Below, piece by piece: positions 1 to 9,611 of a stretch of DNA of 64,000 nt. Numbering within the stretch: position 1 is the stretch's first letter; each line of letters starts with the position of its first letter. The notes under the pieces were generated by a model. That model was not told where the DNA came from. It made no database searches and saw nothing but the letters and a program-made list of their open reading frames with translations. This stretch comes from Deltaproteobacteria bacterium (GTDB lineage Bacteria; Myxococcota; Kuafuiibacteriia; Kuafuiibacteriales; Kuafuiibacteriaceae): assembly GCA_011526105.1 (NCBI GenBank), contig WYAZ01000184.1, positions 1-64,000 on the forward strand, written 5' to 3'. The translations under genes were made by a program, and so were the position numbers.

Positions 1-119
1 CCTGCGGCCGCCCTTTCGGGCTCCTCGGTCATTGGGGGCGACCCAACTCCCTTCGTAGCGCGCCGACCAGCGACGAAAGATACTTCGCGGGAACATGATC
101 GAACTTCTCGGACGGGACA
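1..119. other. Window edge, no gene seen
   Basis: I see no convincing coding sequence, tRNA or terminator in this stretch. It lies downstream of the minus-strand lipoprotein gene that ends at 120. Confidence 0.5.
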
Positions 120-1718
120 CTAGTCCATCTCGACGAACATGACGCGACCGTCATAGCCGGCCACGACGTAGATACCGTCCGCCGCGTGGGCCGAGCGGTG
201 GCGAATACCGTCCACCGTCACTTCGGCTACCGAGGCCCCTTCGGGGAGAACCGGAGTGACGAACGTATCCACGAGCCGAACGCGGAGCGCCGCGGTGCAG
301 TGCTCGCTGACGAGAAAGGCTCGCGTGGGACTCAACTCGAGACCGAAGAGCTGCTGTTCGATCTGAAGGTCCGGCGTCGCGCAGAAGCGAAGCGCGGAGC
401 CCGCCCGAAGCGGCTGCACCTCGAAGCGCTCGCCCGGACGGCGGCTGAAGAAGCCCCCGAATCGCGCCGCGACCCAGGCACTGCCGTCCTCAGACTCCGC
501 GAACGACTCGGGGTGGTTATTGGCGCTCCGCCCTGAGACTTCGCGGAGGTCTTCGGTGCGGCGCCAAGCCCCCGTCACCGCATCACCTTCGATCAGCCAA
601 CCAATGCCCAGTCCAACCACGTGTGGAGCTTCGAGGCGTCTCGAGATCGCGAGCATCGTGAGCTCGGGTGTGACCTGAGCCAAAGGCGCCAGCGACCTCA
701 CGAAGGTCTGCAGCGCGCCGCTGGACTCGAAGACCGTAGCGGTGCGCGTCTTGGTGGCGACGAAGTTGCTCGGTCCTGCCACCACGACCGTCCCTTCCAT
801 GTCGACCTCAACCTGGGTGAGCTTCGGGACCACGGCCGTGCCGCGCACAGGAAGCTCCGCCTCGAACACGAGACCCGTCGCCTCGAGACGAAACGCCCAG
901 ATCCGGCCGACCCGAGCTGCATCCTTGCCCACCACCCACAGACTTCGGCTTCCGTCGGCGCGAGACTCCGGCGCCAAGGCCATCGAAACGAAGTCGCCAT
1001 CGGCGCCACCGGGAAGTTTTCGGACGGGGAACCAGCGGTTCGGCCCCTCTTCCGAGAACGCCAGAGGTTCCTCGTCCTGACCACGTTCAAAGACGACGAC
1101 GACCTGGTCTTTGAGCGCGACCACGCGCGTCGAGTTCACAACGCGGACGTCCCCTATGACCGAGCCGAAGCCAGTCGTCGCGCCGAGGGTCTGCAGAATG
1201 GGTTCGAGGTCGGCCAAGTACGCCGAGGTCGAGGCGAAGTCTCGAAGATGCACGGGCCGGTCGGGCTCATACGCGTAGTCGATGCGCAGCTCTTCCCGCG
1301 CTGCAGGCAAACTCGCCGGGGCGAGCACGCCGTCGGACTCGAGAACACGAAGCTGAGCCCCTTCGGGCCAAGACATGAGGACCTGAGGTGGATCCGACAA
1401 GAGATCGAACGATGGCGCGCTCGGCGGCGATCCGAGCTGTGCGCGTATGGGCCCGACGGGGTCGAAGGGGAGGTCGGAAGCTTCGAAGCTGAGCAGCCAC
1501 ACTTCGTGATCCGAGGGCGGCTCCAAGGAAACGGAGAAAGGAGCTCGCAGATCGAAGGCACCCTCGACCTCGACGACCGCGCCCTCCGGATCCGTGGTGA
1601 ACACCACCAGCCAATCGCCTTCGAGGCCCGAGATCGGGACGTGCAAGGGGCTGGCCTGGCAGCCTAGCGCGAAGAGCAGCCAGCCCACGCCCGCGCAGGC
1701 TCGAGCACTGGGATGCAT
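120..1718 (-). CDS. Secreted lipoprotein, predicted beta-propeller-like
   Basis: This is a 532-residue protein of unknown function. The N-terminus is a signal peptide ending in a lipobox-like ALGC with the acylated cysteine at residue 20, so it should be a membrane-anchored lipoprotein outside the cytoplasm. About 130 residues of beta-rich sequence follow, then several hundred residues of repeated strand-like segments (for example VVVAGPSNF and IYVVAGYDGRVMFVEMD at the end) that suggest a propeller. The layout matches the lipoproteins at 3215, 4613, 14224 and 56214, so I treat them as one diverged family. It is divergent from the GNAT-methyltransferase gene, with 124 bases between them. The ATG start gives a complete signal peptide. 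Confidence 0.75.
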   Translation of the reverse strand: MHPSARACAGVGWLLFALGCQASPLHVPISGLEGDWLVVFTTDPEGAVVEVEGAFDLRAPFSVSLEPPSDHEVWLLSFEASDLPFDPVGPIRAQLGSPPSAPSFDLLSDPPQVLMSWPEGAQLRVLESDGVLAPASLPAAREELRIDYAYEPDRPVHLRDFASTSAYLADLEPILQTLGATTGFGSVIGDVRVVNSTRVVALKDQVVVVFERGQDEEPLAFSEEGPNRWFPVRKLPGGADGDFVSMALAPESRADGSRSLWVVGKDAARVGRIWAFRLEATGLVFEAELPVRGTAVVPKLTQVEVDMEGTVVVAGPSNFVATKTRTATVFESSGALQTFVRSLAPLAQVTPELTMLAISRRLEAPHVVGLGIGWLIEGDAVTGAWRRTEDLREVSGRSANNHPESFAESEDGSAWVAARFGGFFSRRPGERFEVQPLRAGSALRFCATPDLQIEQQLFGLELSPTRAFLVSEHCTAALRVRLVDTFVTPVLPEGASVAEVTVDGIRHRSAHAADGIYVVAGYDGRVMFVEMD

Positions 1719-1842
1719 GCCGGTGGAGCTTTGCCGCAGACTGCCCCATGGTCAACCGAGGCTCAGCAACCGGGGCTCATCCGCCCGCTTTGCGGCCGGT
1801 TTCTTGTTGCCTATTTCCTGATTCACGCTTCACCTCCGATTC

Positions 1843-3156
1843 GTGGTCGATGTGTTGCTCATCTCTGCCGAACCCGCTCGGCTCGAGCTCGCAGCCCGGG
1901 ACAGGGACGCTTTTCTCGCCGACATCGGCGCCCGCGGAATGGCCGAGTGGCCCGGCGTGCGCTTCCTGCTGGCGCAGGCCAAAGACCAACTCGTCGAACG
2001 CCCCGAGCTCGCCGGCTGGTGGATGGAGCTCATCTTGGATGAGGCCTCGAAGGAGTGGGTCGGCGTGGGCGGCTTCAAGGGCCCACCGGACGCGCACGGA
2101 GTCGTCGATCTCGAGGTCTTCATCGCGCCCGCGCGCGAAGGCCGCGGGTACGCGACCGCCACCGTCATGCAGCTCGTGGCGCGCGCCTTTGAGCATCCGG
2201 AGATCGAGAAGGTCCGTGCGCGCACCCTTCCCCAGGCGGGAGGCCCCACTCGAATGCTGGAGAAGGCCGGCTTTCAATTCGTCGAGGAGCTGGATCTTCC
2301 GGACGACGGCCCGGTGTGGAGCTACGAGATTGAGGCCCCCAAGCGCTTGTCTCTGGTGCCCGAGGCCTGCTCGGTCTGCGGCGGCGCGCTGATGCTGCAG
2401 CTCTTGCTCGATCCCCCACCGAAGACAAACACGCGGTACTCCATCCTCACCTGCACCGGCTGCGGGCTCGCCCACACCGCCCCGACCGAACCCCGGCCCC
2501 TCGACGAGCAGAAGGTCTTGAGCGCATTCTTCCCCGAGACGTGGACGAAGCGCCGCGTGCAGATCCTCCGCGAAGCGTTGGGCCTGAGCGGTGGACGACT
2601 GCTCGACGTGGGCCCCGAGGACCCGGGATTTCAGCGCGCCGCACACGAGGCCGGATTCATCGTCGAGACCACCAGCGCCCTCATTGCGGCCCCGCATCTC
2701 GAACCGTACCGGGCGATCACCTTCTGGCACAGCCTGGGTCAGGTTCGTCCTCTGCTCGAGACACTCGAGGAGGCACGAGAGGCCCTGGAGCCCGGCGGCT
2801 TCCTGCTCGTCACCGCCGCGGATGCCGGCAGTCTGCAGGCGCGCGTCTTTGGACCGAGGTGGTTCGAACACGAGGTGCCCAGAAACCTGCACCACTTCGA
2901 TCGGAGCGCACTCGAGAACGCACTCGTGACCGCCGGCTTCGAGTCGGTTCGCCTTCAGCACCTCGCGACCGAGCGTGAGCTGGTGGGTTGGGTTCGAGAT
3001 GCCCGAGACGCCGTGCTCGGGGTCGGAAGGCCCTCGGTGTTGCGTCGGCTCGCGGTGGGCGCGGCGATGCTGCCGGGCGCCGCGGTCGCCACCGCGGTCG
3101 GGCAGGTCGTCGACCGCGGCGCCACGCTGCTGGCGGTTGCGCGCGCCCGCCGCTGA
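1843..3156 (+). CDS. GNAT acetyltransferase fused to zinc-ribbon SAM methyltransferase
   Basis: This 437-residue protein has two enzyme-like halves. Residues about 1-165 resemble a RimJ-type GNAT acetyltransferase, with the acetyl-CoA binding stretch IAPAREGRGYAT near 95-106 and the usual end, KAGFQFVEEL. Residues 176-207 form a zinc ribbon with cysteine pairs C176/C179 and C204/C207. Residues about 225-437 resemble a class I methyltransferase of the Methyltransf_23 type, with motif I degenerate (LLDVGPEDPGF instead of the glycine-rich form) and later parts intact (LEPGGFLLV, LHHFDRSALENAL). Zinc ribbon plus methyltransferase is a common pairing; the GNAT front end is unusual. The start is GTG at 1843, with no strong ribosome-binding site. 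Substrates are unknown. Confidence 0.85.
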   Translation: MVDVLLISAEPARLELAARDRDAFLADIGARGMAEWPGVRFLLAQAKDQLVERPELAGWWMELILDEASKEWVGVGGFKGPPDAHGVVDLEVFIAPAREGRGYATATVMQLVARAFEHPEIEKVRARTLPQAGGPTRMLEKAGFQFVEELDLPDDGPVWSYEIEAPKRLSLVPEACSVCGGALMLQLLLDPPPKTNTRYSILTCTGCGLAHTAPTEPRPLDEQKVLSAFFPETWTKRRVQILREALGLSGGRLLDVGPEDPGFQRAAHEAGFIVETTSALIAAPHLEPYRAITFWHSLGQVRPLLETLEEAREALEPGGFLLVTAADAGSLQARVFGPRWFEHEVPRNLHHFDRSALENALVTAGFESVRLQHLATERELVGWVRDARDAVLGVGRPSVLRRLAVGAAMLPGAAVATAVGQVVDRGATLLAVARARR

Positions 3157-3214
3157 GCGCGCCAGAGCGGGGTCTCGAGTGGGCTTCCACCCACGCATTC
3201 GATATGCTGCGCCG

Positions 3215-4561
3215 GTGAAGCGACTCGGGGCACTTCTGGCTTTGAGCTTTTCGGCCTGCTCGAGCGACGCTGGCTTCGTCGAGCTTCCGGCGCCGTCCGG
3301 AGCAAACACCGTCTGGTTCAGCATTTTGCGTGGGGAGGATCCCGTGGATGCGGTGTACGCCCTCGCCTCCGCTCCGCCCTTCGAGGACACGCTCGAGGCG
3401 GGCGACGAGCTCGTCGTCTCGTACTTCTCCGAGTCGCTGGAGGATCTCGGTCTGACCGAGGGTCGCGTGACTCCCGCGAGCGGGGAGGTTTGCTACAGTC
3501 GCTCCCCGCCTCCGGCGCTCGCGGCATTTCGACTGCAGGGCTCGCGGCTCGAAGCGCTCAACGAGGATCCACTCGCATCTCGGAAGTTCGCGTACGAGCG
3601 GCCCTGCCCGTGCCGGGACCTCGAGATCAGTCTCTTGGAGCTGCCGGCGCACACTCAGCGGATCGCGGGAATCTCGAGGCTAGGACCCGGGCTCGCGCTC
3701 ATCACCCTGCAGCTCACCGACTCGAGTTCGATACTCATGGTCTACGACGATGCCTCGGGAGATCTCGTCGAGACCGCCACCACCGCACCGGTTCTATCCA
3801 TGTGCAGTCACACCGGCTCGCCCGCCTATCTCGCTTTCTCCTCTCGGCGGTTCATGCTCTATGAACATCCCGGAGGTCTTCGGAGCGGCCCCGACCTACC
3901 TCCAGGGTCCTATGCCGAGGCACTCGCCTGTTCGGCGGCCGGTCAGCCCGAGGAGGTCTTTGCGATCGATACCGGCGGGCGCGCTCACCGCTTCGACGGC
4001 ATCACCTGGAACACCGTCTACGACCCGGGCCCGGAAAGACCCAGAAACCCCACGAACCTCGGCACCATCACCTGGGTTGCGCCCGGTCGAGTCGTGTTCG
4101 TCTCGTCCGACAGCTCCAGCATCGTCTACCTAAGGGGCGAGCGAGCCCAGGTGGTGTCATGGGGTCCGGAGCAGACGCTCTCTCCTACGCGCGGGGGCGT
4201 GCGCCAGCTCCTCCACACGGAGCAACCCGGACTCCTCATGCTGACCCGCGCCCAAGTCGTTCTCGTCGATCGCGAATCAAACGGTCAATGGGAAGAGCTG
4301 GTGCTCCCCACGGAAGGCTCCAACCAGGTGGCGAGCTTCCAGTACATGGCGGCGATGCCGGGTGGAGTCCTCGCGGCCGCCGAGGACTCGGGGATCTGGG
4401 AGTATAACCTCACGCTCGCCCGCTACTGCGAGCCGGTTTCGGCGGGGCGGGACCTCCTGCTGCGGCGCATGGAGCGCATCGAGGACAGCCTCTTCCTTGC
4501 GGGCGGCGAGAAGCGGGGCGCGAGTTCACCGAATCAGCTGGCGATCGTTCGCGTTCGCTGA
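3215..4561 (+). CDS. Propeller-type lipoprotein, paralog 2
   Basis: This 448-residue protein of unknown function starts at GTG 3215, which places a signal peptide ahead of the lipobox FSAC with Cys15; the open frame extends much further upstream but only into the preceding gene. After the lipobox come about 130 residues including a stretch like EDLGLTEGRVTP, then the cysteine cluster CPCRDLE, then about 300 residues of repeated short beta segments compatible with a propeller. The next gene (4613) has the same order and a matching stretch, AELGLEPGELTS, so the two are tandem paralogs 51 bases apart and probably co-transcribed. Confidence 0.8.
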   Translation: MKRLGALLALSFSACSSDAGFVELPAPSGANTVWFSILRGEDPVDAVYALASAPPFEDTLEAGDELVVSYFSESLEDLGLTEGRVTPASGEVCYSRSPPPALAAFRLQGSRLEALNEDPLASRKFAYERPCPCRDLEISLLELPAHTQRIAGISRLGPGLALITLQLTDSSSILMVYDDASGDLVETATTAPVLSMCSHTGSPAYLAFSSRRFMLYEHPGGLRSGPDLPPGSYAEALACSAAGQPEEVFAIDTGGRAHRFDGITWNTVYDPGPERPRNPTNLGTITWVAPGRVVFVSSDSSSIVYLRGERAQVVSWGPEQTLSPTRGGVRQLLHTEQPGLLMLTRAQVVLVDRESNGQWEELVLPTEGSNQVASFQYMAAMPGGVLAAAEDSGIWEYNLTLARYCEPVSAGRDLLLRRMERIEDSLFLAGGEKRGASSPNQLAIVRVR

Positions 4562-4612
4562 GGCACCCAACACGGCGTGTGCTCGCGAGCTGGAATCAGG
4601 TAGCATGACGGA

Positions 4613-6013
4613 GTGAGGATGGGCCGAATCCAAAGATGGCTCGGAATCACGCTCCTCCTCTCTGGTTGCGCCTCCGACCCGACTTTTTTCGCGCTCCCGG
4701 AAGACGGTGCACTCTCCTCGTCCATCGTGGTTCACCAAGGCGCGGAGGCTCGAGCGTGGGCCATCCGCGAGGGTCAGCCCATCTCCATCGAGAATGTTGG
4801 CGCTGAGGACTCCGCGTTCGTGCTGCGCTACGAGGACTCGCTGGCCGAGCTCGGTCTCGAGCCGGGAGAACTCACCAGCGCGACGCGAAGCTGTCGCCTG
4901 CTCGACCCAGCGCAGCTCTGGCGGACGGGACGAGACAGCGATGACGAATCCGCGCTGCTTCGCGTCGATCAGCTCACCGAAGAGGCGCTCTCCCCCGAAA
5001 TGATCGCGGCGGTCGTCGGCCCGGATGCGAGGCGATGCGCGCGTTGCCCAGAGTACGAGATCGTGGGGATCCCAACCGGTGAGGCTTCTCGGCCGACCAC
5101 CGCAGTGGCCCTGCCGACCGGCGAGGTCCTCGTCGCCTATCAGTCGAGAGGACTCTTCGTCGCAACGCGCTCGAGCATCGAGCCGATCGATTGTCCGGTC
5201 GATGTCCAGTCCGCCGCGCTGCTCGCCGACGGAAGGGTCTGGGCGGCACGCGCGGCAGACGGCTGGGTGCTCGACATCGATCTCGCGACTCGAACCTGCA
5301 GCATCGCCGAGTCGTGGCCCGTTCCAGTGGATCCGCCCCCTGACTCTGTGGCCCGCGGCCCGGTTTGGTCGGCCGCTTCACCTCCGGGCGAGCCCGAGGA
5401 GCTCTGGGCGCTCACCGGGGTCGGGCAGCTCTGGCGGAGATCTGAGGACAGATGGTCGCTCGCCACCACGCTCGAGCTCCACCCGCGCGATCTCGTCCGC
5501 GCCATCTCGGGCGGGCCACGGGTCGCGTGGCTTGGAGAGCATCGGGCCGTCGCGACCGTGAGCAACAGCCACCTCGTCTTTGTCGAGGGAGGTCAGGTGC
5601 GTCGCGAGTCTCCACCCGTGGCCGGCACGGCCGCGGACGAGCGAGACCGGCTCCCGGGCATCGGTCGCCTCGCCGACGGGAGGATCTTCGCGGGCGGCTC
5701 GAACGGAGAAGTCTTCGAGCGCGTCGGGTCGGGCTATCGGATCTTCGAAGGCACGCCCGTGCTCGGAGCAGAAGGCGACGTAACCGCGTTTCTCGAAGTC
5801 GAGCATGGTCTCGTGTTCATCGTCGAAGGCGGCCGCGTGCTCTACGCGCAACGGGAACGAGCCATCTGTCCGAACGTGCTCTCCGTGCCCGGTTCCGTGG
5901 GAAGCGGAGCGCTGTCCTTTGCCTTCCCGGACGGCTCGATCGCCATCGCCAACTTCGTGGGCTCGAGCGACAGCCAGAGCGGGCTCGTCTGGCTCGTGCC
6001 AGTGTCGAACTGA
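4613..6013 (+). CDS. Propeller-type lipoprotein, paralog 3
   Basis: This 466-residue lipoprotein of unknown function starts at GTG and has the lipobox LSGC with Cys19. It shares its plan with the gene just upstream: an N-terminal beta domain, the stretch AELGLEPGELTS, a cysteine pair in RRCARCPEYE near residues 141-150, and a C-terminal propeller-like region with repeated segments such as ALLADGRVWAARAADGW and RLADGRIFAGGSNGEVF. The end GLVWLVPVSN looks complete. It should be exported and anchored in the inner or outer membrane. There is no enzymatic motif; a ligand- or protein-binding role is a guess. Confidence 0.8.
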   Translation: MRMGRIQRWLGITLLLSGCASDPTFFALPEDGALSSSIVVHQGAEARAWAIREGQPISIENVGAEDSAFVLRYEDSLAELGLEPGELTSATRSCRLLDPAQLWRTGRDSDDESALLRVDQLTEEALSPEMIAAVVGPDARRCARCPEYEIVGIPTGEASRPTTAVALPTGEVLVAYQSRGLFVATRSSIEPIDCPVDVQSAALLADGRVWAARAADGWVLDIDLATRTCSIAESWPVPVDPPPDSVARGPVWSAASPPGEPEELWALTGVGQLWRRSEDRWSLATTLELHPRDLVRAISGGPRVAWLGEHRAVATVSNSHLVFVEGGQVRRESPPVAGTAADERDRLPGIGRLADGRIFAGGSNGEVFERVGSGYRIFEGTPVLGAEGDVTAFLEVEHGLVFIVEGGRVLYAQRERAICPNVLSVPGSVGSGALSFAFPDGSIAIANFVGSSDSQSGLVWLVPVSN

Positions 6014-6083
6014 GGGTTCAGGCCTAACACCCTGCAATCACGAGAGAAGGACTCCCGTTCCCCCAGAAACCGCGCCTTGCCAA

Positions 6084-6140
6084 GCCCCATCCCATCCCCT
6101 AGAGGATGGGGCAGACCTCAGGATGCGCCAGAGACGGCGC
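6084..6140 (+). promoter_or_regulatory. Structured leader of ahcY with competing hairpins
   Basis: Two inverted repeats lie just upstream of ahcY. In the first, bases 6084-6092 can pair with 6104-6112 (9 bp); alternatively 6091-6097 can pair with 6104-6110 (7 bp, 6-base loop), so the same right arm has two possible partners. The second is GCGCC at 6125-6129 with GGCGC at 6136-6140. No U-tract follows, so this is not a standard intrinsic terminator. It could be a regulatory leader or a transcript-end structure for the upstream gene. It does not match the SAH-riboswitch consensus as I know it. Confidence 0.4.
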
Positions 6141-6158
6141 TAGGAAGCGGATCGAAGG

Positions 6159-7484
<1,326 letters not shown>

Positions 7485-7500
7485 GTCATCCCTCGTTTCG

Positions 7501-8493
7501 TCAGGGTTGGCGGGCGTGCTCGAGCAGCTCGTCCACCAGCCCGTCGAGCCAAGCGCCCAGCTCGGGCGCCTCGAGAAACACCTTCACCGCCGGCCACATC
7601 GCGTCCGCCCAGACCTCGAGCGGAGGCGGGGCGGTCGCCCCCAGCTCTTCCAGCACCTCACGCAAGGGCCGCTGACCAAAGCGCTCGAGTTGCGCCTTCA
7701 CGATGCGCTGAATCTCGCCGTGCAGCTCTGGCTGCTCCATCGCGGAGCTCACGATCGCTTCCGCGATGTCGAGCACCTCGTCGAGCACCTCGTTCGAGAC
7801 GGGGCCCACATGAAACGCGGGTGGACGCGAGAGCACGAAGTCGGCGATGTCGCGGCGAAACTCCGTGGACGCAGGGTCGTCGACGCGCTGAGCCGCAAAG
7901 TCCGCGGTGCGCTCGAGCATCTTCTGGGTGCCGCCGGTGAGGAAGGCCTTGATCTCGGGCTCGATGAGCTTCTCCAGCTCCTCCACGATGCGTCCCGCGA
8001 TCATGCCCGCGCCCCCGATCTTGCCGAGGCGACCCATCGGGGACAGCTTCAAGAAGAGCCGAGGCATCAGCGTAGAGAAGTCGCGAAGCGCCCGATAGAG
8101 CGTATCGTTGAGCACCGCCTCGGCCGCGGCCCCGCGGAAGACCGCGCGAATCCAGTCCGGGTGAACGAGCCCCGGCCTGGACAAGAGCGCGTGAAGCTTC
8201 TGCCGCGTGGCGTTGTCGACGAAGCGTCCGACCGGCTGCCGATCGGCTCGGCTCTCTTCCAGCGAGGCGCGTAGAACCTCTGCCACGATGGGGCGCACGA
8301 AACCCGAGAGCACTTCGGGCGCCAAGGTCGCGTCGATGGAGGCGTTCAGCCGAGCCTCGTCGATGAGTACGGAGAGCGGAGTCTCCAGGAGTTGCTCCCA
8401 CGCGCCCGCGAACAGTCGTCGCCAGTCGCCCTCGGCCCGGGGGTCGTGAACGAGGCGCGCGCGCAGCCAGACCTTGAGCTCGGGATCCCTCAT
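7501..8493 (-). CDS. Conserved hypothetical, predicted all-alpha
   Basis: This 330-residue protein is not recognised. It has no signal peptide; a mildly hydrophobic stretch (GKIGGAGMIAGRIV, near 155-168) is too polar to be a clear membrane helix. The rest reads as amphipathic helices rich in Glu, Arg and Leu, ending in LDGLVDELLEHARQP. It starts with ATG and overlaps the end of the upstream gene (8490-9518) by four bases (ATGA), so the two are translationally coupled and likely work together. Confidence 0.75.
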   Translation of the reverse strand: MRDPELKVWLRARLVHDPRAEGDWRRLFAGAWEQLLETPLSVLIDEARLNASIDATLAPEVLSGFVRPIVAEVLRASLEESRADRQPVGRFVDNATRQKLHALLSRPGLVHPDWIRAVFRGAAAEAVLNDTLYRALRDFSTLMPRLFLKLSPMGRLGKIGGAGMIAGRIVEELEKLIEPEIKAFLTGGTQKMLERTADFAAQRVDDPASTEFRRDIADFVLSRPPAFHVGPVSNEVLDEVLDIAEAIVSSAMEQPELHGEIQRIVKAQLERFGQRPLREVLEELGATAPPPLEVWADAMWPAVKVFLEAPELGAWLDGLVDELLEHARQP

Positions 8494-9518
8494 TTCTCGT
8501 CGAGCAGACCCCGATGACTGAAGGCGAAAGACGGCTCACCCGCTGGCGGAACGGGCGACTCGATGTCGATATCCCATTCATCCTCGTCCCCGGAGGGCCG
8601 AAGCACACGCGCCGCCATCCGCGGAGCGTCCGCACTCGAGCCGGAGAACGAAGGCAGGGGCTCGGGTGCGGGCGCGGCCACTCGAACTGCGGCGGGTCGA
8701 GGGGTGACCGGTCGAGTCAGGGGCGGCGACGCAGCCGGAGCCCAAGGATCGTCCCAGAAGTTGAGTCCCGCCGAGTCTCCCTTCGGAGGCGCGCCCGGAC
8801 GTTCGCGCAAGCCGAGCAACGCCTCGACCTCCGCCGGCAACAGCGGCGTCGCGAGCGGAGGCATCAGAGCCTCGAGTGGAGGCAGACCCGGCAGCTCGAG
8901 CGGATCGGCTGAGCGGACAAGATCCAGGGAAGGCAGGGCCGATGCGACGCCATGCAGCGGCGGTGCAGACCGGCTCCGCAGCGAACCCGCGAAGGGATCC
9001 AGATCCATCTGCGCCGCGCTCGGCGACGACGCTCGACCGAGGTCGCGCGATTCCACGAGCTGACCAGTGCGCACGTCGATGAAGCCGTCCTCCTCCTCCT
9101 CCTCGGGAGGTGGCGAAGGGAGGTCCGAAGTCTCGACGAGCTGCGGAGCCCCTTCGGGAAAGAAGACCCGAGCCGAGTTGCTGCGGGGGTCAGCGGGCAC
9201 AATGAAGAAACCAACCTCCTCGCTTTGGAGCCGCGTCCCCTTCATCGACCAGCTCGCGCAGTGCACCTCGACCGCCTTGCCGGGCATCGGAACCCGCGGC
9301 GCGGCTTGGGAGAGTGTCGCGAGCGGCGCTTGGTTCAGATCCACGACGAAGTGGATGGCCTCGACGATGGCGAGAGGAAGCGCGGCCTCGATCTCTGCAT
9401 CCCGAGCTCGCAGAATCGCGACGCGTACGACGCCCCGACCGAGACCTAGGAAGTAGCCTCGGTCGCTCCGCCCATCGCGGTAGCGCATGACCACCGGCTG
9501 CCTGGCGCCACGATCCAC
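8490..9518 (-). CDS. Unknown protein with beta-rich N-terminal domain and disordered tail
   Basis: This is a 342-residue protein, the first gene of a two-gene operon. The first 110 residues form a compact domain beginning VVMRYRDGRSDRGYFLGLGRG, which resembles short beta-barrel domains of the PilZ or DUF6982 kind found in Myxococcota; I am not sure of the family. The remainder is proline-, serine- and acid-rich, probably disordered, with an acidic run of five glutamates near 137. Short patterns such as the C-terminal SFAFSHRGLLDEK could be docking sites. It starts at GTG 9518, 93 bases from the divergent kinase gene. No catalytic residues were identified. Confidence 0.7.
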   Translation of the reverse strand: MDRGARQPVVMRYRDGRSDRGYFLGLGRGVVRVAILRARDAEIEAALPLAIVEAIHFVVDLNQAPLATLSQAAPRVPMPGKAVEVHCASWSMKGTRLQSEEVGFFIVPADPRSNSARVFFPEGAPQLVETSDLPSPPPEEEEEDGFIDVRTGQLVESRDLGRASSPSAAQMDLDPFAGSLRSRSAPPLHGVASALPSLDLVRSADPLELPGLPPLEALMPPLATPLLPAEVEALLGLRERPGAPPKGDSAGLNFWDDPWAPAASPPLTRPVTPRPAAVRVAAPAPEPLPSFSGSSADAPRMAARVLRPSGDEDEWDIDIESPVPPAGEPSFAFSHRGLLDEK

Positions 9519-9611
9519 GTGTCCATCCTAACCCGCGAGCGCCCGGAGATTCCCGTTTCTCGCTTCCGAGCGCAGAGGACAGCGGTCCTTGGCCCTGCTA
9601 GGATCCCCGCC

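Noticed and set aside
1777-3390. Long minus-strand frame opposite the GNAT-methyltransferase gene
   Set aside because: It is a shadow of high GC3. Its product is Arg/Gly/Glu-rich with no family pattern, while the plus strand encodes two known domains.
6014-6158. SAH riboswitch ahead of ahcY
   Set aside because: The family core (GAGG..GCGCUGC and the matching GGCGCUC part) is not present in the order needed, although hairpins exist.
9519-9611. Upstream extension of the NahK-like kinase
   Set aside because: Residues there look non-coding and would leave no promoter space between the divergent genes.
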